In this document: positions 27,201-42,200 of the stretch, piece by piece
Numbering within the stretch: the stretch's first letter is position 1
Layout of the letters: every line of letters begins with the position of its first letter
The notes under the pieces: model-generated
Told to the model about the DNA's origin: nothing
What the model saw: the letters and a program-made list of their open reading frames with translations, nothing else
Database searches by the model: none
Position numbers and translations under genes: made by a program
Assembly: GCA_026874595.1 (NCBI GenBank)
Contig: CM049310.1
Coordinates: 75,817,056 to 75,881,055 of the forward strand
Reading direction: 5' to 3'
Origin: Sipunculus nudus
Taxonomy: Eukaryota > Annelida > Sipuncula > Golfingiida > Sipunculidae
DNA: 64,000 nucleotides

Positions 27201-30200
27201 TACTGACAGGTATTTACTGAGTAGGTATAAAATCTGTTGTGATAATACTCATAGCTATTTACCGAGTAGGTACTTAAATCTGTTGTGAAAATACTGATTG
27301 GCAGTTACTAAATAGGTATATTTATATATTAAATCTGTTGTGAAAATACTGATAGGTATTTTCTGAGTAGGTATTAAATCTGTTGTGAAAATACTGATAG
27401 GTATTTATTGAGTATGTATTTAAATCTGTTGTGAAAATAATGATAGGTATTTATCGAGTAGGTATTACCAGTAAATCTGTTGTGGTAATACTGATATGTA
27501 TTTATGGAATAGATATTTAAAGTTGTTGTGAAAATAGTAAAAAGTTTGAATGATTTGATCATTTTACTGGTAATTTACATATTACTAATATCATTAATAC
27601 ATTTACCCATCTCAAAAGGTTTCTGCACTTTTGTGTTAAACAACAATTAATTTAATGCAGCAATACACTAAAAGACTAAAAAATATAATTAAATCAATTA
27701 TAACTAAGATGGTTGTCCCTTTCACCTTAAAGTAACCCCAAATTCACCATGTTGCATACAATTTATATACAACTTATATCAGTCCAACCATTAGCTGATT
27801 ATGTAATTAGCTACCAGCACATAAGCTGCCAGGTGTGCCCTGTGTGTAGCCTATAGGCTGTTGTACAGCAACCAAGACTGAAGTCAGGGTAGGGGAGCAA
27901 GGAGCAAGTTATGGGTTTCTGGAAGAGTTTCATTACACGTACAGATATCAGTGACTTAATTTCCACATTGGATATAAATCGGTAAACAAACTGGAAAGGC
28001 TCAAGCCCAGCTGTTTTGAGATGGAGTAAGTTTGAAGAGTCATAAAGTGTCCGCATCTTGAAGAAATTATGTCACCGTGATAATTTCAGTCATGTTAATG
28101 AGATGCCTACTAGTACATAAAATTTCAGGTCTGAAGCTTTTGTTGTCATTTGTGAAACTTGAACTGTTAATGAATGTCCAGCTGGCCAGACAAGTAGGAG
28201 AAGGTCATTGTTTCAGCTCAGATTACAAACTCGGAACTTTGTCCTCAGACTGGTTCCATCCAGATATTGGTCTAAAAGTGACACCATACACTTGAAGATT
28301 GTGTGATTTGATTTTTTTGGATAGGTTTATCAAACTGTTCAGGTTACAAAGTACTGCATGAGTGTAAAGGTCAGCTGAGACAAGTTGCGGTGCGAGTGTC
28401 CTAAAAATTGAGAGAGCCACTCTTGCAGGTGGCTAGTGCTGTGCATCAGAAAGCCCATACTGCAGCTACCACTGATAATATTAGGATTCATTCAGCTAGA
28501 GGCTTGAAAATTCCTGGTAATTTTCCAGATTCTATTTTATGGAATTTACATTGCCAAATATTAAAAGTGCCCATTCACCTACATTTTTAAAAATAATTTA
28601 TGTGATTTAATCTCTCTTCCTCTGTGTGTATATTTATGGTAAGGGTAATTTTGGTTTTAGCCTTTGTGAAGGATGTATGAACTTGTTTATCAACATGTTT
28701 GTAAACACAGCAATTTTGAAAAACAGGAAAAAATGTACCTAAGGTGGTAGGTTGCATATATGCAGAGGTAGAAAGGTCACTTGTTGCAAATGGCCATAAG
28801 CAAAGCTCAAGATCTAGTTTATCTGACTAACTGCTGCCAGATGCTCTTATTGAATTTGTTTTCTTTTTGCCAGCCCCACAAGTAGCCTATATGCCATGTT
28901 AAACCACAGAAGAGCTATGAATGTAAGCTGAGAACATCAATAAATCAAGGTCTCTGAATGATTAGGTGCCAGATGCTTGATGAGATGAAGATGATGAGAT
29001 AATTAACACCTTATGGTCATATAGTCCTCGGGTTCTATTTATGATTGTAATTTTTTACATGTTCTCCCTGATTTAATTAAATCTACTGCTTTTCAAGGCT
29101 GTCATGTAATGCAGGTAACATGTGAATCCTGGAAAATCATATAAAACAGCTGGCAACTGCTAATTAGTATGTTTCCAGGAACAGCCATAATGTATTGGAT
29201 ACATATCATAGATATTTGTGTCATCGTCACTGGAGCAAACTGCTTCATCAGCCAATGGGGAAGAGGGGATTCTTCATCAAGAAATTATCAAACATTCAGT
29301 ATTGGTATGAATTTATTCTACAATAATTAATACACAACAAATTTTATAAAACATAATATTTTAATTTTTTATACTACATTAAGTGAAGCATATATAGGTC
29401 AATTCACAGCTTTCCGATGTATCTTGACTGCATGATTTTACACTGGAAAACATCAGGTAAAAAGCAAATATATTTTACAAGTATGGTATTAAGCATGATT
29501 TAAATTTCCACACTGAAACATGTCAAGTATACAGCCACAGACGCGTTTGCAGAGGTGTGTGAACAATAAACACCTGGTAGGCTCTCGGTGTGGGAGCATA
29601 GAAAAAGGCTCAAACTATTGAGGTTCATGTCCTCTTAGGTATAGCATTTGGGAACATCTGTATCTGTCTGTTATATTGAAAGAGAGTAAACATTAGGTTG
29701 CTGAGACAGACACTTCATTAAACTAGAGTACAGGTAGTTGACAAGCAACAACGTGTATCCACCAAAATCAGAGTAGGACGGGTGAAGTGAGGCATGAATT
29801 GAGTGGCAAGGGGAAATAGAGTAAGCTGTGTTACATATTAGCATGGATGTCTGCCATGTAAACATGATTGTAGGTGGCGCCATCTGTTATTTGAACGAGA
29901 AACTATCCAAGATATATACACATGCAAATTTCAGGTGGAAAAGTCAAACCACTTCCACAATATGAGTGATTTTTATCCCACAGCAGACAAACAGATAAGA
30001 CTGTGCAAAAATGGTTGCGGATGGCACCACCAGTTTCTTGTATGATAGAGGGCTATGTGAGATCCAAACACATGCATTACTTCAGGCAGTACGTCAAACC
30101 AGTCAGAAGATATGAGCATGGATGTCTGCAGTGTGAGCGTGTTTAAAGGTGGCGCCACCTGTCATAAAATCAAGAAAGCTAACCAGGGTGTATACACATG

Positions 30201-33200
30201 CCAAATTTCATGTGAATAAGTCAAACCACTGCCGAGATATGAGTGGTTTTAACTCAAGTCAAACGAACAGATGGACGCTGTACAAAAATGGTTGTAGGTG
30301 GCGTCACCAGTTGTTCTCAAAATCAACAACGAGCTAAAGGTTGCATTAAGCTAAAGTAACCACTATATAATTGGGCTGATATCAAACTGCAGGACACTAT
30401 CTCAAACCCATTTTTTTCTGTATTGTTTCTTTATAACTTAAAATTGAATTGGTTAATTATTGACACTGATCAGTTCGCACTCATGTCATTAAAAAGTCTG
30501 GGGCTCATAAAATTTCTGGGATTCCAATATTTCATCATTTTCAGGACTGTTTAAAGACATTTAAAAATTTGAAGCTCCTGTTCCTGATATAAAACATTAA
30601 AATTCACAACTTTTGAGGACTACACGTGTCAGTAAAGAAGTCCAAACTTAAAAGAGCACCTGAAGCAAGTCTGACTGCAAGCTATTCTAAATGGTCACTG
30701 TTGTTGTTTTGGCAGAAAAAGCCATTCTCATGTATTAATTAAATGTGAGATTCACTTTTGACTTTAAGACAACATGAGATAATAAGCAGTGATTTTCAAA
30801 CAGAAGACCACAATTCATGACACTTTCATGACAATTTCTAAAATCTGATGATTTCTGTTGGTACAATGCCACCTTTCCAATTTCAATTGTTTGTCAAAAA
30901 CCTAAGGGTTTTGGGAAACTTGAGACAAGACTTATGATGAATGTATATATACCAATGGGTAAATATTATTAAATTAATATATATTGTTTTGATACAGGTG
31001 AGCTTATGTCAGAGAACAAATCTGAGGCTTTACTGAAATGGGCTTATGCATGTTCAAAACTGATGTTAATATATAAATTTCCAAACACAGCTTGAAGAGG
31101 ACAAACCTATAGGTAGAAGGCGTGTGGATTGTGGGGGCCCTTATAATAATCAATTCAATTACTGTGGTTGGCTTTTTATTCACGAGGCTGAAATTTCGCG
31201 ATTTTTCAATTTTTAATGTTTCGCGAGGGTTTTATTTTCGCGATCTCACCAGAACCCAAATATTTGGTAGAGCCATACCTATGTGTGTTATAAAATGAGA
31301 ATAAGTCATGAGTTTGTGATATTTTTCTCATATAACGATGGGCCCGAACACAAAGCACAGGTAGTTAAGTTCAAATTAAGGGGAACGTTTTCCCTATACC
31401 TGCATGGATGTAACTTATTATAACAATTCTCATTGTTCTAATCTATTCCCATACAAATATTGGCTACATTAAATAAGAAGGACGTAATCCATTGGCCAAT
31501 TATTCCCGAGGGTTTCATTATCGCGATTATTTCCCATTCGCGAATATCGCGAAATTAAAACCCTCACGAACAAAAAGGCAACCACAGTATTCATTCTTTA
31601 ACTTAAATTCTCAATTCAATTCTTCCTTAAGAAATAAATTTTGGATGCAATTTTACCAAAAGATGTTAGTTAAATTTAGCAAACAAAAGAAAAAAGTAGC
31701 TCCACCTCTGTTTGTCATCACCATATAGGTTTTGATGCAAGTGGAGTGGTCCAACAGCGAACGTTTGAAGTACATTTAGGGCACATACGGGATAAAAAGC
31801 TTTGGCATCGCAAACTTCTCTGTCCAATTTGAGAGCTCACAGAGGACATTGGGATAGTTCATGCAAAAAAGTATTAACTGAAATGATTCAATTCAGAGGT
31901 TAATAATGGATTGCAATTTTATTGAGGGCTTGCAATTCAATTCATCGATTCTTCAATGCATTGTTACACCCATAAATTTTTGGTAGGTTATTACCAGGAG
32001 ATCATGGTCCACCATGATATATTTATATATAAATATATCATATAATTATATCATATAAATATATCATATAATTTATATTTATATAAAAATATAAATAGTG
32101 TCAGAATTTGTCGGAAATCTAAAATAAATTTAAACAGTGAGGGGTTAAACCTCACTTCAAGGGAGAGAGGCATATAGGGGCTGATGAGTTCATTTCTACA
32201 CTAATATTTGGGTCAACACTTTTTGTGGGTGGACTTACTTATGTCCCAAAGAGTGCAAACTATCAATTATATATTCTTTACTTCTTTCTTTTGCCCATGT
32301 TTGTACTAGATCTCAAATATGTCCGATTTTCAAACACTGACCTTTGGGCACAATATCATTCATAGGTCATAGATTTGAACCGGATAGGGTATGTACTTTT
32401 TCATTGATCTAATTTCCCAAGGTCATACCCTACATCTGTTTCTAACTTTTGGGTGCCGGGGGGGGGGGGGGGGGGGATTCCTGTCATTGCTTGGTGATTA
32501 CAAACATCTTGTGAACTAGACAATATTGTCTGCCCATGCTGTTTTTTAAATATTTTATATTTGGTCAATATAAAAATGATGCAGTTTAAACCTCAATGAG
32601 TCACCAGGCATCCTGATGAAGTACAGCACATGTTAACCTAAGATTTCAGGTGTGGTCATTTTTAATATGTTAAATAAAGCTTGCTGCCAACAGGTTTCTC
32701 ATTGTGCACAAAGACTTGGCAGTCACGGTTGACATGTCAATCAACATTTTTTTTCAAATTTGATGATCTTTTCTGCTTTCTGAATTTCTAAATTTAAAAG
32801 ATTGTATTTGCAAGTCCAAATCACTTTGTATAACCTCCTTTGAAACCTGACCCATATTCTTTTTAGTTTGGGGGGGTGGGGGGGGGGGTGGGGGGTGGTG
32901 GTTATACAACGTTCCTTATTCTTCTGTTTAATCAAGATTTTCTTTGTCTAGTTCTAAAATTCTAATAAGGTCTGATCACCATGCCAGGTGCCAGTGTGAG
33001 GCAGTAGTTCTGTCTAATGCAGCTACTGAGGTAGTCCATATATTCCATGTCATTATTGGTGTGGCCTCCATTACTCAGAACATCATCAAACTTCAGTTAT
33101 TATCTCAATTTAAATTAAACGAAACCCAGAGAATTAGTTGTTTTGAATTATTTTCAATTAAACTAACTTGAATTTGCACTCCTTAAGATATAATTTAGAC

Positions 33201-36200
33201 CAAGAACTAGTTTAAGGTAAGACTGAGAAAACTCCTGCTTTCTCTCGACCGAATGAGCTATATGTATTATATAAATGCTTATTTGACTCTCAGAACTGGC
33301 AAACTCATTTTTCAAGATGGGGCATTCAAGTTTGCACCCAAACAATCCTTAGACAAAATCTTCATTCATATCTGTTTTCACTATCAGGGAGTGTCATATT
33401 GTCAATGGACATGCTCAAGTACCTGTAATATACTGCTATGTATACACTATGTCACTGCTGAAGTTCTGAAATTTCCTAAAATCTATGTTTATTAACAAAG
33501 GTGTAGGACATTTTCTTTGTTACAGATTTTTAATGTTAACATGCACCTGTTCTTTTAATTTTCTTTGGCAAGATGAAACCTTGTAAGGTACAATGCACAT
33601 CTTAGTTTTTTAATCCAACCATACTTTGGTTGTAACCAATCCTTTTTGTGTTTCATTTAAGATCTACAACTTGCATTCATTCACTCACTGCCTCAGCCAG
33701 GAGTTTATGTGTTCATCCCCGTTTGTGTGCGTCTGTTCAAAACTAAACTCACAAAATCATGAACAGAATCTCGTGAAATTTCCCGGGCATTCTTGGGGTG
33801 TGCCAATGAAGAGTTAATTAGATTTTGGTGTGGATTTAGATTCAGGAACTTCATCAAGGAATATTCACAAATATCCAGTTACTATTCCATTTCATCCCCT
33901 CATGTCCACCTGTTTTTTGCTATGAAAATTTTTATTAGGTACATTTCAAGGGAAACAATTATAGTGTAGAGGAGAGGATTACAGAACCTAATTTTCAATA
34001 AGGTAGCTAAATACCTACCTTATACATTATTTGAGTAACAGAATTTTCTGAAAATATGAGAAATCAGTCTACATTTTACAACATATGAGACCCACTTATG
34101 GCGGTCAAGGTCATTGGTCACATGCAAAAACAGCCTCAGCTGACAGCTGCTGATTGGATAATCTCATGTAAACACTCTAAAAACTAGAATACGGGTAGTC
34201 GACAAGCGACTACGTGTATCCGCCAAAATCAGAAAAGGACGGGTGAAGTAAGGCATGGATTGAGTGGCAAGGGGATATAGAGTTACATGTGTTAAATATT
34301 AGAATGGATCTCTGCCACATAAACATGATTGTAGGTGGCGCCACCTGTTATTTGAAACTATCCAAGATATATACACAAGCAAAATTTGATGTGGAAAAGT
34401 CAAACCACTGTAGAGATATGAGTGATTTTATCCCACAGCAGACAAACAGATGGACGCTGTGCAAAAATGGCTGCAGGTTGCGCCACCATTTTTGTGTATG
34501 TTTTAAAGCTATCCAAGGGCTTCATTTGTGTAAAAAAATTTTCCTGATTGGTTGAATGAGTCCGGAGATATAAGCATGGATGTCTACAGCATGAATGTGA
34601 ATGTAGGTGGCACCACCTGTCATAAAATCAAGAAAGCTATGCGGGATGTATAAGCATGCTGAATTTCAGGGAATTTGGTCAAACCACTGCAGGAATATGA
34701 GTGATTTTAACCAAAGGCAGACAAACAGATGGACGCTGTGTAAAAATGGCGGCAGGTGACGCCACCATTTTTGTGAATGTTATAAAGCTATCCAAGGGCT
34801 ACATTTGTGTAATTTTTTTTTCCTGATTGGTCAAACGGTTCCCGAGATATGAGCTTGGATGTCTGCAGCGTTAACGTGAATGTAGGTGGCGCCACCTGTC
34901 ATAAAATCGAGAAAGCTATCTAGGATGTATACGCATGCCGAATTTTAGGTGAATTAGTCAAACCACTGCAGAGATATGAGTGATTTTAACCCCAGGCAGA
35001 TGAACAGACGGACACTGTGCAAACATGGTTGCAGGTGGCGCTGCCTTTTGTTGTGTATGTTATAAAGCTATCCCAGGGCTACATTTGTGTAAAAATTTTT
35101 TCCGGATCGGTCAACCGGTTCAAGAGATATATGGTTTATGTGTGGAGCGTTAACGTGAATGTAGGTGGCGCCACCTGTCATAAAATCGAGAAAGCTATCT
35201 AGGATGTATACGCATGCCGATTTTTAGGTGGATTAGTCAAACCACTGCAGAGATATGAGTGATTTTAACCCCAGGCAGATGAACAAATGGACACTGTGCA
35301 AACATGGTTGCAGGTGGCGCCACCTTTTGTTGTGTATGTTATAAAGCATTCCCAGGGCTACATTTGTGTAAAAAATTTTTCCGGATCAGTCAAACGGTTC
35401 CCGAGATATAAGGGTTTATGTGTGGAGCGTTAACGTGAATGTAGGTGGCGCCACCTGTCATAAAATCGAGAAAGCTATCTAGGATGTATACGCATGCCGA
35501 ATTTTATGTGAATTAGTCAAACCACTGCAGAGATATGAGTGATTTTAACCCCAGGCAGATGAACAGATGGACACTGTGCAAACATGGTTGCAGGTGGCGC
35601 CACCTTTTGTTGTGTATGTTATAAAGCTATCCCAGGGCGACATTTGTGTAAAAAATTTTTCCGGATCAGTCAAACGGTTCCCGAGATATATGGGTTTATG
35701 TGTGGAGCGTTAACGTGAATGTTGGTGGCGCCACCTGTCATAAAATCGAGAAAGCTATCTAGGATGTATACGCATGCCGAATTTTAGGTGAATTAGTCAA
35801 ACCACTGCAGAGATATGAGTGATTTTAACCCCAGGCAGATGAACAGATGGACACTGTGCAAAAATGGTTGCAGGTGGCGCCACCTTTTGTTGTGTATGTT
35901 ATAAAGCTATCCCAGGGCTACATTTGTGTAAAAAATTTTTCCGGATCGGTCAAACGGTTCCCAAGATATATGGGTTTATGTGTGGAAACAGACGCACAAA
36001 CGGACGCTGGGCAGAGATGAAAGGTCAGAGGTCAAGGTCACTTGGTTAGGCACCAGTTCACATGTGACCCGATAATTTGTGTAAGTTTCGGAAAAATCTG
36101 TCCAGTAGTCTCAGAGGAGTTCTCCGGAAACGAACGCGGCGGCGGCGGAACCCGGTCAAAAACATAGTATCCGCAAAACTTCGTTTTGGCGGATACAAAA

Positions 36201-39200
36201 ATAACGTGGTAAAACAAAGATGGCTACTTATGGAGGGACACACCACATCTGCCAGATCATGATAAAGAGACTAAAATGTTGTGAAACATAAACGGTGGAT
36301 TTATGGTAAAATTCTTAACTGCCATATTAGGTTGTCACTTCCATATGTTCTTTTCTTGGAAAATATTGAAAAATATAAACTTTTAAGTAAATTATCTACA
36401 AAAAACAGGTGGACAGCAGGTGGTGAAATGGACTATAATGCAAGAATGAACCTGGGAATATGGGCCATGTTAGCGAATGTGAACATGGTTTTGGAAGCAT
36501 CCCACAATAGGAATCACCTACATGGCCAGGCTTGCATTCCTTAGAATGCATATTTCTAGTTCTTTTACAAAACTTCCCTCACCAGACCCCCCTCTCCATT
36601 TTTATCCCCATTCAAGGATATTTTAAAACTGAACAAGTGACCAGTAAATCCAGCACCAGCTGTTCCTGCCATATGATCATATATTTATGATATATATTTA
36701 CGTACATCAAAGGAGTTATGTCCCTCTTTTTAATGAAAGGCCCTTCTAGGCTTTAATAAGATTTCCAAGGATTTGATAACTGTAATTATATAAAATGCAC
36801 TTTTATTTTACATGGATTGTACAAATAGTTATTTTCACCAACCGTAAAATTCTCCATGGCTCAAATGAAGGCATTTGCCCCTGATTAAGTCACAGAGAAC
36901 ACAGAATTTCAATTCAAGCCTGATTTTGCTGGAAACACTTTTTAAAATGTAAAATACTTATAATAAAATCGAAAAATTTCGTTGATTTAGGTCAGATAAT
37001 TCTTGCGGGCAACTAAAAAGCATGTCACCTGTACATGTTGCATATTTGAACCAGCTGGCGAGACTGGGTGTGGACCTACATTCAATCAGTACATTGGCAT
37101 TCCCAGAGGGTCATTTAGTCTTTGAATTTAGTTGAATCCTTAATTAACAGGTTTATACATGGTTTTCTTCAGTGTCATTATGTTGACAAACATAATACTG
37201 CATCATAGAAATTTCTGGTTTCAGAGATGCTGTAGTATCACCAGTCAATTAAGTCATACCCCCTTCTAAAATTCGCCTCCTTCAAAAGCACATACTGACA
37301 CTTAACAAGGCCAAGGCAACCAGGGTCAAGGTCACAAATGCTTGAACTTGTCTGACATCTTGGAGATAATTTGTGTATCAAATTTGAAGAAAAAATGTGC
37401 ACTTGTTCAAAAGTTATTGGCTTCACAAAAATCCTAAGTTTCTTCAGGTTTGACCTTAAAACCAAAGTCAAGGTCACTAGTCTGGAAAGAAATACAATAT
37501 TTTGGTGAAAATAATAATTTTGTGTCAAATTTGAAGGAAACATGCAGTTTTTCAAAAGTTATGGGGTAAACAAAAATCTTTGCAGATTTGACCTTGAAGA
37601 CAAAGCTCAAGGTCACTAGTCTTCAAACATGTCTGATATCTTGGTGGAAACAATTTGTGTATGAAATTTAAAGAAAAGAGATGCTGTACTTTATGTTAGT
37701 TGATGGCTAAATAAAAATCTTATATAGTGGCAGATTTGAGTTTTCCAACTCTTTCAACAACTTATAATCTGATATCTTTCATATTGATTTTTAGAAAAAT
37801 ATATCCATCCAATTGAGAAACAATGTGTACGTTTGTTTTTTTACCAAATATGGAAATATTTAAGGTCAGGGCCACTCATGGTAAAGGTCATGACCCAAAT
37901 TTAAATATCCTCATAACTCCCATATCTATGCAGATGCATAATATGAAAGAAATGGGTCCATTAGTTTTTTTACTTAAAATGCTCACAGTACTGTCAAGTG
38001 GCAATGATCGGGGTATTAAAAGGCACAAAAAGACAAGGGCAATAATTGAATATGCTATCAAAGATCTTTGATAAACTTGATTTTTGGGACTAATCCATGC
38101 AAGCTTTCTAAAGAATTTATGATTTTCACCAAAAATGGACCTATTCAATGTCAAGGTCATTCTTCTACTAAAGGTCATGACCCCATTTTAAAAGACTTCA
38201 TCCTCTCATCCATATCTATAAACATGTCAAGGTTGATAAAGATCTGTGAAATATTTTTTTTAGTCATCTTGCTCAATAAATTTTTTGAGGGGGTGGGGGA
38301 CTGTGCTAAAACCATAGTATCCCCAACTTTGTCTCAGGATACAATGTTCTGACTAGTTCCTTAAAGCCCATATTTTTCAAGGCGTGTCTGCAGAATTATC
38401 TCAGGGATTGATGGTTAGCAGGTGATTTAATAATTGGATTAGGCCTTGATAGGCAGGCAGAAGGTCGAGCCAATCATTGATATAAGAGAGCAGTTGATTA
38501 ATCCCATGAGAAAAGTAAATTATGTTAATTTGCCATAAAAATTTACTCTTTTGCATGTGATAAATTAACAGTTTTCCCTCAAATTTTCAGCATTACTAAA
38601 TTTGATTTCTGTCTCCATATTTTGCCCAATTCATTCACTGAAAAGTAAGTTTTCAGTATGAATTATACAGATAAATTTAACTATCTACCAGCACCCCTTG
38701 GCTGAAGACACTATAATTGTTTGGGAACAAGCTATGAAATAAACAAACGTATAGGAATTAATACTCTGATGAAAAAGTTTGGGCACATAATGGATACATT
38801 TGCGCAGGTGACTTATCAACTAGCTGCCCGACTTGGGTCAATGTCTAATGCTGAATCTAATATTTTCTCGGATTCAAGTTGCATCTGAAGTCTGATTAAG
38901 ACATTTGTAATGGTGCAGAACATGACAGGTTTATACATTATAATATACTAAGAACAGCTTGCTTGTAAACTGTGTATACCACATGGAGATCAACTTTCCT
39001 TTGATTGGGGATACATTCAGATAAATCTGCTAAGCAAGAGAGGGCCTCTAGTTTCCACCGGTCAGAGTGCAGAATGGTCAACAACCTCTAATCCATCAGC
39101 GTTCATCCTCTCACACAACACCTCACACCAGTCAGCAGATTTATAATATTTTATTTCTTTAATGTATCATGAAAAAGGTACATTAACGGTCCCTCTGCTG

Positions 39201-42200
39201 GGGACATATACATGATTGCAATGACAGACATATACTAACACAGAAAGCTTGTACCAAAAGACAAGGATGACAGTATAAAACCTCTATTAGTTAGCTCTAT
39301 ATGTGCATCCAGTCTCTTTTATACTGTCACATGGCTCACTATTCTAACACTTCAGCATTATAATATCTATAGCAAAGAGAGAAACAAAAACATATTGCAA
39401 TGGCAGTTCTGCTTGTGTTAAGCACATATGAAAATTTACAATGTACAATGAGTTTCTCATGAACCAGTTCAGTCAACTTTCAGTCTATCCAAAACACATC
39501 TACATGACATATTTACACAGTTGTGCCATTTGGTCCATAACACCAAGATAACAGTCTTTCAGAGGTAAATAATTAAAATGTAACAGATCATGGTACATAC
39601 ATTTTTCCGCTTTTCTTACATAAAACACGCTGAAGTTTGCTTTTGCCTGGTCATGTTGCTGCAGAGTCATTCTGCCGCAATTTCAAGGCTACAGTTTAGG
39701 GCAATCATGTCAGACAATTCCTGCTCTTTGCAATAGGCAAATAAATTATGTTCGATCGGAATGGGTTGGGAGGAAAAACGACCAAGCAAAAGCACAGACA
39801 ACCTTGCCATATAGAGTGCGCAGTATGTGTTAAAAACAGAAGGCCCCCAGTGGTGGTGTCACGTTGGCTTGGTGGGCTGTGTTCGTAGAGCCCACAACGG
39901 GGGTTCCACACGTTTCCCATCAGGCCCCAGTCTGACCTCTGGCTGCAACATACTAGGCACGTCCCTGTAACTCTTTAGGTTCAACTGAACTCACCTGTGC
40001 CCCTCATGTACACACAATCACACATATAACAGGCATTCATATATAGATATACAACTATGTAGATGCACACAATCACAGATAGGCCACCTTGGTCACACGA
40101 TACCAGCCACTGCTGGCCAAGGGTTGTTAACACATTCTGCACTCTGTGGCAGGGTTCTCAAAGACACATTAGCACTTTACTATAACCTTACTGTCTGACA
40201 AGATGTATCAATATTTAACTTTAACGAGAAGAGATATACTTATCTGGGTCACAATTAATGTTAATTACGTTCCTCCAAAAATACACACAAAAAATGTGAT
40301 TTAAATTTGGGATTGCCACTGCACAGCAAGGCAAGTTGATCTACACTCTGAGCAAAAGCATCAACAGCAGTATTGATCCAGGAAAAATTTTACAATCTTT
40401 TCAGCAACAAATGAACACTGAGAACCTGGCAAGATTACACACTACAAGTGTAGCTACACAACTGACGTCCAAGATTAAATAGTCCCCAACAATCCAACGG
40501 AATAAATGTGCAGGTTTACTCTTTTTTCACCTTAACCTGCAAGTAACACAGATCTGATTTGAGCACCACTGAGCAGGAGTCAGAGAATAAACGTATGTGC
40601 TGATGTAAATTTTTGATAGACAAGAACACTGATGAACAATGATTGTCGCGCTGTGCTTGAGGATTTGCCTGAGTACGCGACAGCACCGGCTTACTGGTGA
40701 GCCGGGGCCACCAATCTGTGATGAGGATGAGGAATGGGACACAATGATAAATGTTGACTCTGTGGGTGGGCATGAGATCTAACCTGACTCAGAGTCACTC
40801 GAGTCCGAAGAGTCTGAGGAACTGCTGTCACTGCTCGTGTCGCTGTCCGACGAACTGCTACTTGAGCCGCTTAGCCTCGACGCTCCACTCATATCACCCT
40901 TGGAACCTGATACTGAATCATCTGAGAAAACAAAAAGGAAATGTAAAACAACCATACAGTATGTCATATTGTGAACATATAATTTCACCAGCATCGAGTC
41001 TACCCTCAAACTGTCCGTACATAATATTAAAGGTTCTCACACCTATTCCTTTTCAAGAAATTTTCAAGGTCCATTTTTACAAAACTACAAGGATCTCATT
41101 AAATTATTCTCCCATTGATCTGATGCCATGCTCACATCAAGTGGGTAAAATAAGCACAGAATTTACAAGGTTAACACCTACAGGAGAACGGATAATAGAG
41201 AAGGCAGCTCTGCTCCAAAATTGGAGGACTTTAAAGGAAAGGGCTATGCTATTTTTAAGGACTTTCATCAAATCCTCAAAATTATTAGTTAAACTGCAAA
41301 CACTTCCAAGGTGTTAAAGGAGCAGACAACCTGACATTCAGCATCAGGTTACAGAGATTACATTTATGAAAATCTTTTCCAATGTTTTCATAGGACATTA
41401 AAAGAGAAAACTCTCTTAACAATAAAAGGGATTTTGTCTATTCCTTCCATCCTGCTCTCCTGTGAGGAAGAATTCAATCAGATACATTCATCTGATAATG
41501 TTCTTGCATGCTGCCTATGTCATAAGGCTTACAACTTTCATAATGTCAAAGTTTATTTGCATTATTTTTATTATATGCAAAAAATGTGTGATCCCATTTT
41601 CTAGACAGTTAACAATTATAAACTGAGAATGTTCATGAATAATGCTAATGAATAATGCAATTCTCAAATTGTTACCCTTAACTATTTATCTCATGATTTA
41701 GCAAAACAAAGGATCTGACAACACAACTGTACTTTTAAATTGTTACTGATTGTACTGCAGGTCCTGTGTGCCAAAATTATATTTAATGCAGTGAAAGTTA
41801 ATTTTACAGAGCCAGTATAATTATATGGACTTAAAGAAAAGTTTGACGGCCAAATTATGGAACGAGGTGTTGAACACAAGCAGCTTTGAAAAATTCTAAA
41901 GAAATTTAGTTAGTTTGGACATGTTAATTTAACATTTGGAAATCTGGGATCCTACAACAAAATAGGTTGCTTTAATTTTAATTTCTCCTGGTTGAGACAA
42001 TAATAATAAAAGCAAAACACTCACCTTTTTTAGGGGCAGGCTTTTTCACTGACTGAAGCTGACCCTGAACCGTCCTTAACCTTTCTTCAAGCTCATGCTT
42101 CTTTTCTTTTTGTTGCTCCTCTTTTGACTTGCCAATCCCTCTTTTAGCTGCAACATGAATGTTTGTATGTCTTCATGCTTCTAACAGCCACATAACCATA

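Larger units (their letters stand above)
26035..40783 (-). other. BET intron (14.7 kb)
   Basis: Holds a 46-55-bp minisatellite (27208-27537), family B copies (29723-30340, 34184-36196), a MITE (31162-31587), AT and poly-G tracts (32012-32090, about 32459-32476, about 32870-32896), a family A remnant (37220-38341) and the candidate short-isoform 3' UTR (39135-40783). Stretches 26035-27207, 27538-29722, 30341-31161, 32500-34183, 36197-37219 and 38342-39134 show no recognisable feature. Phase compatibility of the flanking exons supports direct splicing. Confidence 0.8.

Noticed and set aside
27208-27537. CRISPR-like regular repeats
   Set aside because: Units are contiguous diverged minisatellite copies without unique spacers, in an animal genome.
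34289-36049. Several 60-90-residue open frames within the 280-bp units
   Set aside because: They recur with the repeat period, with start and stop positions set by the unit, and carry no domain.
40751-41317. 188-residue plus-strand open frame
   Set aside because: It overlaps the BET acidic-serine exon antisense, has no recognisable motif, and the coding signal with splice sites is on the minus strand.
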